From NCBI GenBank assembly GCA_030323885.1, contig CM059190.1, positions 102,904,483 to 102,968,482 on the forward strand: a DNA stretch of 64,000 bases, in the 5' to 3' direction. Position numbers and translations under genes: made by a program. The DNA comes from Branchipolynoe longqiensis (Eukaryota > Annelida > Polychaeta > Phyllodocida > Polynoidae). Below, one piece after another: positions 33,448 through 44,021 of the stretch (the first letter of the stretch is position 1; every line of letters begins with the position of its first letter). Under the pieces are notes generated by a model that searched no databases, was not told the DNA's origin, and worked only from the letters and a program-made list of their open reading frames with translations.

Positions 33448-34046
33448 AGGTCCTTTAATAAGCAAGTATATTTACGTTGATCTTTGTAATCTGCTTCACT
33501 TTAGCTAGGATTAACTTTGATTAAAAATGGCAAACATTTAGAGATATTTGATCTAAAAATAGAGACACAATAATTTTGGGTTTCAAGCTAAAACGTGAGG
33601 TATAAAGTACTTATGCAAATATTATTATGTATGTAATTCTCCTGTCGTCTATTGTTATTATTACGTCTGCTCCTGTAACCTCTCCTTTTGATATGCTCCT
33701 TTCTACTTGGGTTACTGGAGGCTGGGGTCCGGCCTGGAGACCGGGAGGCCTGCTTCCAAGCAGCTCCCCTAATTCCCCTCCTTTCCTCCAGGCGGCGCCT
33801 CACCCCCCCCCCCCTACTAACGGTCCATTTCGTCAAAGATTTAGGACCTCATAGATTTGTATGATTTGCAAAGGGAAAAGTTTCTATTTAATTGATGTAA
33901 TATGCCTTTTTCACAGCAATACCTGCTTTAGAAAATACACCAGAGTGTGAGGTGGATGCATAGAATCAAATCTAGGTCAGGGTTTTAGTTTCTTTTTGTA
34001 CTTTCATCAGACTATGCAGCTCCAGCGATTTGTTTACTATCCTAGA
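33448..34046. other. Spacer with a MITE-end word
   Basis: TTTCATCAGACTATGCAGCT at about 34,003 resembles the TIR of 38,700-39,050. No gene seen. Confidence 0.4.
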
Positions 34047-34362
34047 AATGAGCGATGGTCGAATCGGTAAAGCGCAGGAAGGTTGGGAGTTTGATTCCCT
34101 GTCGAGTCAAACCAATGACTTACAAAATTGACACTTGTCCTCTTCCTAGCCTGGTGCTCACCATTAATAGGATAGTGCAAGGACTGGTTGGTTCAGTGTC
34201 AGGATAATGTGACTGTGTGGGATATCAGGTCATGATGCTGCTGACCACCTATCTCCCAGTGGGGCAGCACTATTAAGTTGCGATGAGTGTGCACTGTCAC
34301 AAGTCGATACCCGTCCTGATATGACCTTAAATGTTGCCAGGTTGTAAAAACCCAACAAACAA
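34047..34362 (+). mobile_element. SINE family 1 with an alternative tRNA-like head
   Basis: The head reads ATGGTCGAATCGGTAAAGCG and box B is GTTTGATTCCC, unlike the GAATGAGTTGAGCG head of other copies. The body and tail are standard, ending ACCCAACAAACAAG. Confidence 0.85.
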
Positions 34363-34469
34363 GCTGCAGTCATCCAACCCTTGTCTATATGTTCATGTGA
34401 CCCCATTAGCTGGTGAGGTCAGTGCAGCCACCTGCTTACACCAGGTACACCTCATATCTATGGGATCAG

Positions 34470-35573
34470 ATGGGATGGCCGAATGAGTTGAGCATCCGTC
34501 TCCCGTTTTGCTAGATCATGGGATTCGAACCCATGGGTTTGCACCCTGGTCGAGTCAAACCAATGACGTACAAATTGCTACTTGGCGCTTCCTAGGCAGT
34601 CGCTCGGCATTATTAGGATAGTTCAAGGACTGATTGGCTCAGTGTCAGGATAATATGACTGAGTGGGAAATCGGGTCATGGTGCTGCCGACCACCAGGGG
34701 CCAAATGTATGAGGCCGGGTTAGCGGTCATAACCTGAGCATAGTCCGGAATTCCCCGGTTAGCGGCCAAAAGTGACAATGTATGTGCATGGGTTAGGCAA
34801 ACCCCTTGAGGGTTAATGTGGCCTACGCTAACCCCAACATATAGCAGGTTTAATGTCCGTGTTAGGAGCCGATTCGGCCCAAATCTATCCAATGCGACCA
34901 TATTTAACAGAATTACATACGCAATAAGTGAAATTTTATTAAATTAACCCTAAAATCGAAGCGAGATTAACGTAGCAGCTGCATTGGCGGTGTTATTCAT
35001 ATTGTCGAATCGACGAATGTAAACTACACAAATCGCTGCTGCCACAGCGACGTCGATATCCATACTGTCCAACATTAACTAAACATCGCCGCCGCCGCGA
35101 CGTCGATATCCATACTGGCAGAATGCCGGTGGCAATATTTTAGGCCCAAATCTATTCAATGCTATCATATTTAACAGAATTACATAAGCAAATAAGTGAA
35201 ATTTTATCAATTTAACCCTAAATTCGAACCACTATTAACGCCGCCACCGCATTGGCGGCGTTATTCATATTGTCGGATCGACGAATGTAAACTAAACACA
35301 TCGCCGCCACCACCTCGATGGGTACAGGCTCAGAGGGTTTCCCCAAATCTATAAATAATGCATTGGTTCCTGTGACACATATACCAACACCGACGATAGC
35401 TACCCCGTCGGCCGCCCTTAACACCGGCGCAGATAACCCATTGCTCATACATTTAGCCCCTGGTCTTCCAGGGGGGCAACAGTATTAAGTTGCCATGAGT
35501 GTACACTGTCAAAAGTTTATACCCGTCTTGATATGACCATAGATGTTGCCAGGATGTAAGACCCCAACAAACA
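34470..35573 (+). mobile_element. SINE family 1 split by a hairpin MITE
   Basis: The head begins GGGATGGCCGAATGAGTTGA and the body reaches GGTGCTGCCGACCAC at 34,693. The remainder, from the CTGGTCTTCCAGGGGGGCAA region at 35,461 to the CCCCAACAAACAAGC tail, continues at the exact consensus point (GGCCTGGTTTCCCAGTGGGG in other copies). Confidence 0.9.
34694..35463. mobile_element. Hairpin MITE family H, copy 2 (inside a SINE)
   Basis: Ends CCAGGGGCCAAATGTATGAG and CTCATACATTTAGCCCCTGG. A block of about 190 bp (CCCAAATCTATTCAATGC, ACAGAATTACATA, GCATTGGCGGCGTTATTCAT) occurs twice in direct orientation rather than as a hairpin. Confidence 0.85.
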
Positions 35574-35744
35574 AGCTTCAGTCATCCAACCTCCATTTAC
35601 CTGGCCATTTGACCCCATTTTCTGGTAAGGTCAATGTGGCCAACTGCTTAAACCAGACAAAAAGATGTTTGTTCATTATATATTTTGTTTTCTTTGTGCA
35701 TTGTGTAGCCAGAATACATTTTATTATTTTATTTATGAACCCAG

Positions 35745-35838
35745 ATATATGAAGGGATGGCCAACTGACATGAGGGCCCCGTTTCACATATGGCCAGTCG
35801 TGGATTTGAACCCAGGCCGAGTCAAATCAAATTATTTT
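35745..35838 (+). mobile_element. SINE family 1-like head fragment
   Basis: GGGATGGCCAACTGACATGA, then GTGGATTTGAACCCAGGCCG and AGTCAAATCAAAT. Confidence 0.55.
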
Positions 35839-35878
35839 AAAATGTGTCGCGGGGAGGAAAATGGTGGGTTTTTTTTTT

Positions 35879-35975
35879 GTGCACGTGAAGCGCACCTACA
35901 TCGCGCCTCGAACCCACACTTATTCCATTCCAGAGTTGGCGTCCTAACCATTAGATTATGGATGGTCCCTGATGC
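35879..35975 (-). mobile_element. tRNA-like SINE head of a third type
   Basis: On minus, ATCTAATGGTTAGGACGCCA (box A-like) and GTGGGTTCGAGGCGCGA (box B-like) are about 30 bp apart. There is no complete cloverleaf or discriminator, so I call it a SINE head, not a tRNA gene. Confidence 0.4.
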
Positions 35976-36087
35976 AATGAAACCTACGCGCGTCTACCTG
36001 TACATGTGGCATTTCACCTGGGGAGGTTAGTGCACCTCATTACCCTCGTCCCGCAGGAATCGTAAGCATCATACTTACAATTACAAA

Positions 36088-36168
36088 TACAGTATAACCC
36101 CGTTAAACCAAACCTGAAGGGACCCTAGAAATTTGTTTGGATTAACCGATCATTGGTTTAACCAAGCT
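36088..36168. mobile_element. Half of a TTAACC-type pogo-like MITE
   Basis: TACAGTATAACCCCGTTAAA and TTGGATTAACCGATCATTGG. The right end is missing. Confidence 0.65.
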
Positions 36169-36267
36169 TTGGCTTCGACTTTGACTTGGCTTTGGCAAAA
36201 ACCTGGGTGCATTATGAATGTAATATACAATGTATGTGGACATTGATTATTGTTTTTTTTATGTATA

Positions 36268-36816
36268 TACAGTATAACATAGTTAAACCAAGCTCAGTTA
36301 AACCAAACGATCGGTTAATCCAAACTTATTTTCAGCGGCCCGGCAAAATACTACCATTTATCATATAAAAAATGTATCAGATGACCTGATAACCACATGA
36401 ATGTTTGGTTCTTCTCTGACCGGAGCTGAGGGAGTTGTGATTTGAGATCGACTGGGAGGGACCCCGTGATCAATTTGGCGGGAAATTCGAAACGGTCAGG
36501 TCAGGTAGAATGCCGCTAGGGGCAGCGGTGGAGTTAATCCAGCTAACCCAGTATATAGTGTGAAAGGAGGGCGCCGGGTCGTTGGGAACTGGGGCCGGGG
36601 CACGCCACTTCTGGCGGATTAAGTGGAGCGAGGGGAGGTCTCCACCCCGGAAATTACCCATGTTACTTATAACATGCACAATTTGGATTTAATCGACTTT
36701 GGTTGAACCAACTTTTTTATATGATAAATGGTAGTATTTTGCCGGGCCGCCGAAAAAAGTTTGGATTAACCGATCGTTTGGTTTAACCGAGCTTGGCTTA
36801 ACGGGGTTGTACTGTA
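36268..36816. mobile_element. Pogo-like element with long (about 105-bp) TIRs
   Basis: The left arm, TACAGTATAACATAGTTAAA to CTACCATTTATCATATAAAA (36,372), is inverted at the right from TTTTATATGATAAATGGTAG (36,714) to GGGGTTGTACTGTA. Unlike the palindromic MITEs, it carries about 340 bp of unrelated GC-richer DNA between the arms (CGCCGGGTCGTTGGGAACTG etc.). No transposase frame is recognised. Confidence 0.8.
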
Positions 36817-36936
36817 TCTAGGTAGCATACAGAATCCTGGTTTTGCTCACAATGTCATGGGCAGTAGTTTAGGGTTTTTTTCAACTGAAGGAACCATCAT
36901 ATCTAGAATGGGATTCGAACTTTCACAAGACTACCA

Positions 36937-37000
36937 TTCCGTCCTGATATGACCTTAGATGTTGCCAGGACGTAAAACTCCAACAAACAACAAACAACCG
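36937..37000 (+). mobile_element. SINE family 1, tail fragment
   Basis: CCGTCCTGATATGACCTTAG, TGTTGCCAGGACGTAAAACT, then CAACAAACAACAAACAAC. Confidence 0.85.
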
Positions 37001-37106
37001 TCTGATCTTAATGCATAATTTACACATATTTTATCTTAGATATGTTCTATGTAATGCACATGTATAAGGCATATAGTTGCTAATATACAAGTAGACAGTT
37101 AGGCGA

Positions 37107-37448
37107 AGGTTGGTTTGGTTGTTTTTTTTTAGTCTTATGTCCTTGTAACATCTAAGGTTATATCAGGATGGGTACCGACTTGTACAATGTGCACTCATGG
37201 CACCTTTACAGTGCTGCCCTGCCCCACTGGGAAATCTGGCCACTAGCACCATTACCCGTTATCCCACTGAGTCACATTATCCTGACACTGAGCTAACCAG
37301 TTCTTGCCCTACCCTATTCATGCCGAGCGCCAGGCTAGGCAGTGACAAGTATCAATTGTATAAGTCATTGGTTTGACTCGACCGGGAACCAAACTCCCGA
37401 TCTCCCACATGCGAGGCCTGCGATCTACTGATTTGGCCACCATGCCCG
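37107..37448 (-). mobile_element. SINE family 1, full-length
   Basis: Tail at the left (TTGGTTGTTTTTTTTTAGTC, TCATATCAGGATGGGTACC-like), head at the right with CGAGGCCTGCGATCTACTGA and TTTGGCCACC, which is the alternative head type. Confidence 0.85.
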
Positions 37449-37451
37449 TCA

Positions 37452-37454
<3 letters not shown>

Positions 37455-37490
<36 letters not shown>
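37455..37490. repeat. (TA)n microsatellite
   Basis: About 36 bp of TA. Confidence 0.95.
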
Positions 37491-37491
<1 letters not shown>

Positions 37492-37552
37492 CCACTTATC
37501 TGTATATGTGTGTATGTGTGTGGAGATTTGATGATCCTTGGTATCTACACTA

Positions 37553-37896
37553 AAGCTAGGATTCCTTACACGCGGTATGCGGTATGCGAATGCGAATGCG
37601 AATGCGGCAAAAAATCGAAAAGCATCTAAGTCAATGTGGGTGATTCCTTACACGCGGTATGCGGCATGCGGCATGCGGCATGCGAATACTGAATCGGTCC
37701 ATGTAGCGATCGGTGCGGCATGCGAATGCGAATGCTGCTGCGTTTTCCATAGAGAACAGTGGTGAGGAAACCTGACACTGTGTGTGGGTGTGTGTGTGGG
37801 TGTGGTTGAAAGGACCCATCCCGTAATCACGCCGCACGCCGCATGCCGCATGCCGCATGCCGCATGCCGCATACCGTGTGTAAGGAATCCTAGCTT
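37553..37896. mobile_element. GCATGC-word MITE, copy 1
   Basis: TA (37,551-52 and 37,897-98) flanks AAGCTAGGATTCCTTACACG and its inverse, GTGTAAGGAATCCTAGCTT. The arms consist of GCGGTAT, GCGGCAT and GCGAAT units in direct array at the left and GCCGCAT units at the right, so the arms pair over long stretches. The middle has GAATCGGTCCATGTAGCGAT and a GTGTGGGTGTG patch. Confidence 0.85.
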
Positions 37897-37994
37897 TATT
37901 TAGGATACATTAAAGGATAAGAATAAAATACATATACCAATATATATTTAGATATATATTTAGTCATATATAAATATTGCTACACATAAGCTTA

Positions 37995-38080
37995 CTTAAA
38001 GTTGCATAATCCGATGTTTTTTTGTGTCTAACATACATTTTTAGATATATTGTAAATATATATTTGGATTATGCGTATAA
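37995..38080. mobile_element. Short MITE with TGCATAATCCGATG end
   Basis: AAAGTTGCATAATCCGATG at the left and an approximate inverse, TTGGATTATGCGTATAAT, at the right. Confidence 0.45.
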
Positions 38081-38097
38081 TCTACCTTACTAGATGT

Positions 38098-38533
38098 ATG
38101 CAGGTATTGCACGTATTGCAGGGAGTTTGACGCCCCTGCCCTGCAGAGTTGTAAACCACTGCCTTCTGGTACAGGTTCTTGACAGAACCGAAGGCTAAGG
38201 GAGCAAACCATAAACAGAAAACCATGTCACTGTGGCAGCATTAAGGGCGGTTGATGTATGGAACTCCCAACATCTCCCAACCAGCCACTGCAGGGACAAA
38301 TATTTTTGCACCTGTCTGGACAGGTTCTTGCCGGTGTGAAACCTCTATTTGCTCCCCGAGAGAGTGCCACTTGTAAATTGCAAAAGCCAGCAGCACTTCA
38401 ACACTTTTGCAGGCAGCTTTCATGAAATGTACAACCGCACAAAAGGAGAGCGGCAGTCAAGTAATGAAAGCAGTCTTTGTCGCATTGCGACTGACAGCAT
38501 GATGATTATGATGATGATGATGATGATGATGAC
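38098..38533 (+). mobile_element. Repeat unit R29 with a LINE L-a 3' tail, copy 2
   Basis: The R29 unit (AACTCCCAACATCTCCCAAC, GCCACTGCAGGGACAAATAT, TTGCTCCCCGAGAGAGTGCC) passes at about 38,441 into GGAGAGCGGCAGTCAAGTAA and TGAAAGCAGTCTTTGTCGCA, which is LINE L-a sequence (compare 23,660-23,700), then (ATG)n to 38,533. A weak frame reads AALRAVDVWNS; no domain is assigned. Confidence 0.8.
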
Positions 38534-38564
38534 TAGATGTATATATAACTTTTTATTTAAAGGG

Positions 38565-38699
38565 GTTAATTTCGGATATATTTGTCATGCAAACATTAAT
38601 TTTGTGTGCGCGTTCAAATGTTGGACACCATATACTTCCGCAGTAACAAGTTCTATTAACATTGATTTAGCGTTCCTTTCTGTGCAGCAACAAATGATT
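38565..38699. mobile_element. Diverged inner fragment of the next element
   Basis: It keeps the order TGCAAACATTAATTTTG, TTCCGCAGTAACAAGTTCTA and GTGCAGCAACAAATG, seen also at 38,835-38,955. Confidence 0.5.
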
Positions 38700-39050
38700 A
38701 AAGTTGCATAGTCCGATGGTTTTGAATTTCTGTATTTTTTCTGAGATAAATATATTAGATCGATCACTAGTATCTACTTTACATTAGTTCAAAGTTACTT
38801 TTATTTTAAATGGTAGACTTTTGTGATATTTTGAATGCAAACATGGACAATTAGTTTTGGCAAGCTTGCCAAAACTCTGATGCCATAGACTTCTGCAGCA
38901 ACAGGTTCTGTTAAATTGACTCAGTATTGCCTTCTACGCAGAAACAAATGCTTAATAAGTGCATCAGTATCTAAGTTAGATATGCAAAATCAAATGTAGA
39001 TAATTGGTTTGGTTTTGAAAATTTGATATTTCATCGGACTATGCAGCTTT
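38700..39050. mobile_element. TIR element TGCATAGTCCGATG, copy 1
   Basis: AAGTTGCATAGTCCGATGG at the left, CATCGGACTATGCAGCTTT at the right. The AT-rich body includes TTTTGGCAAGCTTGCCAAAA, a perfect 20-bp palindrome at about 38,855. Near-identical copy 2 is at 43,490. Confidence 0.85.
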
Positions 39051-39235
39051 AACAGGTGCAACTGTATCTAACTAAGTCGGATATATTAAATATGCAGCAT
39101 GAAACTCTCTGTGTTTTGGTTTGTGAAACTTTACGCTTTCATCTGATAATGCAGCTGGAATCATATCATGTACCTTCTACTAGTTTTAGTGGCTCTTTGA
39201 AAATTCAACATGGCCGCCGAACCGGCAGTGGATTC
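39051..39235. other. Spacer with a further TIR-like word
   Basis: CTTTCATCTGATAATGCAGC at about 39,136 resembles the preceding TIR. AACATGGCCGCCGAACCGGC lies just before the next element. Confidence 0.4.
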
Positions 39236-39999
39236 AATAGATGAGATCATGGTTCCGACTGCGCATGCACTGAAAACGGCGTTGGCAGCAAAGCAAATGC
39301 TTCAGGCCATTGAGTTTGCCGATACGGGTAGGGCAAAACTTTGATTTGATTCAAAATGAATAGAAAGACAACAATTTTGCATAAACATCTATGCACCCAT
39401 GCAGTATAATGATCTGGTGAATATAGCTAGGACAAAACTAGCCATAGTTAAACATTTTGAGCTAAGAAACATACAATTCCACACAAAACAATCAGTCACT
39501 TTAAGGCTGATATCCACATCACTATTATTAATTCTTGTTCTAAATATTTAAATGCCAAATGTATCAACATACACACTTGTTTCAGAGAAATATATAACTA
39601 ATATCTGATTAACCCTGCTAATTTTCTAGTTCTAGATATGTCATTAACCATAGGATATAAATAAAAACATGAATAAAATGAGTCAAACTGACTCTGGCTA
39701 TGGCTCTAACACTAGTCTGAGTGCCCAGATTTCTCTAAATCTAAATGCACATGGTATAAGATGTGCTGATTATATTGATGTAAATGCATTGCTGGATAAA
39801 AGATTAACATCTTAATATATTATATATATTCTTTTAGTTGGTAGTCTATGTTTCAAACAAGAGCTGAGATGAGCAGAAACTAGCACATTTCATAGCTGTA
39901 CCCAGTGTATTAGCATGTGTGATGTGCTTCTCGCAGGTTTGTTTTTCTTCTATGCATTCTACAATGCACCGCGCCCCTGGAATGTTGAAGTAGTCTATA
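39236..39999 (-). mobile_element. AATAGAC-family TIR element, copy 3
   Basis: On minus: TATAGACTACTTCAACATTC, an open frame DYFNIPGARCIVECIEEKQT ending SSQLLFET and a stop, then an AT-rich part, and at the far end the inverted AATAGATGAGATCATGGTTC. It has the same organisation as copies 1 and 2. Confidence 0.65.
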
Positions 40000-40057
40000 C
40001 ATTATGGGTTAATGGTGTCTAGGCCATCAAATTTGCACACCGCTTATAAAGTGAGGT

Positions 40058-40384
40058 GCGGTGGCCTAATCGGTAGAACGTGGGTCTCGTGTGCAGAAGG
40101 TAGAGAGTTTGGTTTACGGTGAAGTCAAACCAATGACTTATAACATTGATACTTGTCGCTTCCTAGCCTGGCGCTCAGCATTAATAGGATAGGGAAAGGA
40201 CTTGTTAGCTCACTGTGAGGATAATGTGACTGAGTGGGATATTGGGTCATGGTGCCGGTGGTTTGATTTTCCAGTGGGGCAACACTAAAAAGTCACCATG
40301 AGTGTGCACTGTAACAAGTCGGTACCCGTCCTTATTTGACCTTAGATGTTGCCAAGTCGTAAAACTCCAGCAACCAACCAACCT
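40058..40384 (+). mobile_element. SINE family 1, alternative head
   Basis: The head is GGTGGCCTAATCGGTAGAAC. The standard body and tail end CAACCAACCAACC. Confidence 0.85.
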
Positions 40385-40786
40385 AATGTGAGCTGATCGA
40401 TTACAGGGATGAACAACGCGCTGTTCTGTCACACTACAAAAGAGACGAGTGTTACCATCGCCCGCTCCTCCCATTATCGCCCACGGATGTTTGTAGAAGA
40501 ATGAACTCTCCCAGCAGAGTCTTGGTGTTCCAGCCCCGACGCTACCACGTACCAGCGCGCTGCGGCTGTCCTGGAAGAGTTCCCGGCGTTTTGTCGTCTG
40601 CCCGTTTCGTCTTTTTTCCGCCAAGCAGCGCCCTGCCCCCTGTTGGCGTCTACCGGAACTAAAAAGTAGAACCTCGCCCAGAGTAGATAAAAGATTTCCA
40701 TCCAGTAGAGCTGAAACGAAGTCCCTTTTTAAATCCTGTTTAAAATAAAGTGTTTTGGTAATAATGTCCCACTGTAAATACAACCA
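40385..40786. other. GC-richer single-copy stretch
   Basis: It contains CAGCGCGCTGCGGCTGTCCT and TTTTTTCCGCCAAGCAGCGC. The minus frame of 178 codons (40,247-40,783) overlaps a SINE at one end and has no recognisable domain. Exon status is undecided. Confidence 0.35.
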
Positions 40787-41132
40787 GACAGGATGGCTGA
40801 ATGAGTTGAGCGTCCGTCTCCCGTTTTGGTAGATCGTGGGATTCGAACCTTGAACCTGGTCGAGTCAAACCAATTACTTAAAAATGTAAACTTGTCGCTT
40901 TCTAGTTCTAGCCAGGCGGTCAACATTATTAGGATAGGGTAAGGACTGGTCGGCTCAGTGTTAGGATAATGTGACTGAGTAGGATATCAGGTCATGGTGC
41001 TGGTGGCCTGGTTTTCCATTGGGGTAGCACTATAAAGTCACCATAAGTGCACACTATCACAAGTCAATAGACGTCCTGATATGACCTTAGATGTTGCCAG
41101 GATGTAAAACTGTGACAACCAACCAGCCCAGT
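40787..41132 (+). mobile_element. SINE family 1, full-length
   Basis: Starts CAGACAGGATGGCTGAATGA, box B GGATTCGAACC, then the full body and the CAACCAACCAGCCC tail. Confidence 0.9.
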
Positions 41133-41453
41133 GTAAACAACCTTTGAAGATACTGGTTCCAAGGAGCTGTCTTTAATTATAGTGGCGTAGAGTCACTGAA
41201 CTGGAAGAGAATGCCACTCTAGCAAAATGGCAGTCAAAGTGGATGCGTGTTTCCTCTGGATTAAACTTTTCATAGTCCGTTATACTAATTGAATTCACAA
41301 ATTCCACACCCCAAAAATAGTGCGTTATGAAAGATGAGTACTTGTAAAATATATATAACTGCGTAGATTAACGATTCGTGTGAATCTATCCATAGGGCAG
41401 CAATCCCACTGTTTTTTATCGCATAGTTTAGCAGCCCTGTCCAGAGAACAGTC
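41133..41453. other. Spacer
   Basis: Nothing recognised. Confidence 0.4.
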
Positions 41454-42365
41454 CTGGGGCCATATGTATGGAGCAGTGTTAGCGACCCAAAACTGGTTTT
41501 GGATGGGATTTCTCATTTAGCGGCGAAAAGTCGCAATGTCTGTGGTGGTGTTAGGCAAACACCACGAGTTTAACATCGCCTACACTAACACCACGCCATA
41601 GCAAGTTTACGGACGGTGTTAGGTACCGATTAGGCCCAAATCTATTCAATGCTATCATATTTAACAGAATTACATACTCAAAATGCGATTTTTTATCAAA
41701 TTAACCCCAAAATCAAACCGATATTAACCCGCCGCTACATTGGCGGCGATATTAATATTGTAGAATCGACGAATGCAAACAAAACAAATCGCTGCCGCCG
41801 TCAAATCTATTCTATTAACAAAATAAGATATTCAAGAAGTGAAATTTGATCAAGTTAACCACAAAATCAAAGCAATATTAATGCCGCCGCCAAATTTTGG
41901 TCAAATGAAACCAATAATCGAAGCGATATTAACGCCGTCGTGCCGCATCGGCGGCGACATTGTCAAATAGTGGTGCTCACCGGGAACAGGATCAGCAATA
42001 ACAAGGGTGGCTGGTGCCCGGCGGTGTTAGGTACCAATTAGGCCCAAATCTATTCAATGCTATCATATTTAACAGGATAACATCCTCAAAAAGTGAAATT
42101 TGGTCAAATTAAACCAAAACTCGAAGTGATATTGACACTGCCGCCATCGCCAAATCGGTGGCCATATTGTCAAATAGCGGTGTTCGCCGGCAACAGGCTC
42201 AGAGGGGTTCCCCAAATCTATGAATAACGCATAGGTTAGCTAACACCGCCATGCTTTGGTCACATACATTTCCCATGACACATATCCCAACACTGGTGTT
42301 AGCTAACCCAGTGCAGGCTCTTAACACCAGCGCCGATAAAGTGTTGTTCATACATTTGGCCCCTG
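41454..42365. mobile_element. Hairpin MITE family H, copy 3
   Basis: CTGGGGCCATATGTATGGAG at the left, TTCATACATTTGGCCCCTGG at the right. It has three direct copies of the CCCAAATCTATTCAATGCTA block and TTGGCGGCGATATTAAT words. The longest of the three copies (about 910 bp). Confidence 0.85.
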
Positions 42366-43129
42366 GAGTGTCATGCTGTGGGAGTGACTACACCTAGAGG
42401 TAGGTATTCATGCACACACTGAAGTAGTCTTCTCTGATGGCTACTGTGAACAGACACCATACTGTCTTTCGTGAAGCAGAAAATGATCCAAGTTTTGCTA
42501 ACAAATTGTAAAGTCGTCGTCTGGCAGCTGTAGTTGTGTATGCGGGCTAATAGGGAATCAATACAAGCAAGGAAAGAAAGGAAGAGTGTAAAGAGTGAAA
42601 GTAGAGTGAGAGCTTGTACCCTCAAGTTTATTATTATAGGGTGGTACATGGATCTGATATGGCATACCACCTGACCATGCTCTCCAATCAACAACAAGCA
42701 TTTCTAGGTCCACCAATGAACAGTAAGCATTCTTGTCTCACCATGGCTACTGTGATCTACCCACCACCACCATGCCTTGTGGCTGCTTGGTCTCCACCTG
42801 CCTTGCTGTGTGTGTGTGTGTGGTGATCGGTGACTAACAGTTGGTGGGGGGCGGGGGGGGGGGGAGGGTAGTGAGTGTAGCTCTTGAGCTCCTCCCACAC
42901 TAATAGTAGTGCCCCTCTCACACTATCTATTTAATACACAATGACTATTGACTACAAGTAAAGAGTCACCAGCAACTACATAAATACATTCATGCACCTG
43001 GCCCTATACATCATTTACCTTTATAGACTATTTCTAATCCTTTATAGACCATTTCACATTCCCAACCAATGCGTTTTATCGGAATATTTTACAAAATGAT
43101 GAGTACACATGTAAGCCAATAATAGTCGA
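42366..43129. other. Spacer with GT and G runs
   Basis: GT run at 42,808-42,824 and a G run at 42,846-42,862. No gene supported. Confidence 0.4.
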
Positions 43130-43310
43130 TTTCCACTGTCAACCCACCTACTGATGTCACTGGAAGAACTAATGTTGCGGTTAATGCTAAGTGAGCAGCA
43201 TGTTCTGTGGAAAGTGTATTATAGAGGATTTCAACCACCAGCCACGACCACTGATATTAATGGGAAGAATTAATGTCCCTGCGAATGCTTCATAGAAAAA
43301 GGTATATTCA
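43130..43310 (-). repeat. Diverged copy of the roughly 85-bp repeat of 7,665-7,935
   Basis: GAGGATTTCAACCACCAGCC and AGCAGCATGTTCTGTGGAAA are the reverse of words in that array. About two units. Confidence 0.6.
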
Positions 43311-43489
43311 CCCCTGATCGCAGGTGAACTAACAATGGTATTCTGAGTTTGTGGTTGCTGGTCCTATAGGAAGGAATGAAGATGCGACCCAGCATGTAAA
43401 CCTGCCAGGTCGCAGCTTCAGCTTACACACCGGAAGTTGGGGTTGGTGCCCCTCCCAGCGTTCTTCTTCGCTACAAACCCTTGCATAGT

Positions 43490-43833
43490 CCGATGATTTT
43501 GAATTTCTGTATTTCTTTCTGAGATAAATATATTACATCGATCACTAGTATCTATCTACTTTACATTAGTTCAAAGTTACTTTTATTTTAAATGGTAAAC
43601 TTTTTAGATATTTTGGGTGCAAACATGGAAATTTAGTTTTGGCAAGCATGCCAAAACTCTCACAGCATAGAATTCTGCAGTAACAGGTTCTATTAAATTG
43701 ACTCAGTATTGCCTTCTACCCAGAAACAAATGCTTAATAAGTGTCTCAGTATCTAAGTTAGATATGTCAAATCAAATCTGGATAATTGGTTTGGTTTTGA
43801 AAATTTGATATTTCATCGGACTATGCAGCTTTA
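43490..43833. mobile_element. TIR element TGCATAGTCCGATG, copy 2
   Basis: TTGCATAGTCCGATGATTTT at the left, CATCGGACTATGCAGCTTTA at the right. The body closely matches 38,700-39,050, though the TTGGCAAGCATGCCAAAA palindrome has a changed centre. Confidence 0.85.
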
Positions 43834-44021
43834 AGCTCATTTTGCGTCCACGACCACGTGTTTCCTAATGACCAAACTTGACAGGGTTCTTGCCATCAAT
43901 TTGATTCCAATGTAGCTGGTAATGAAATTCTCCTGGCAAATAATTTACGTTAGATCAAATACAACCTACTGTATTTATGTTCACTACCTCTCTCACCTTC
44001 TGACACTCCAATTATACAGTT

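Noticed and set aside
39210..39344. 44-codon ATG frame in a good start context (MAAEPAVDSIDEIMVPTAHA...)
   Set aside because: It straddles the border of a TIR element, so the first codons are host flank. The same inner frame is open in other copies but without an ATG.
40247..40783. 178-codon minus-strand frame
   Set aside because: One third is SINE sequence and the rest has no recognisable domain. Left as an undecided stretch rather than a gene.
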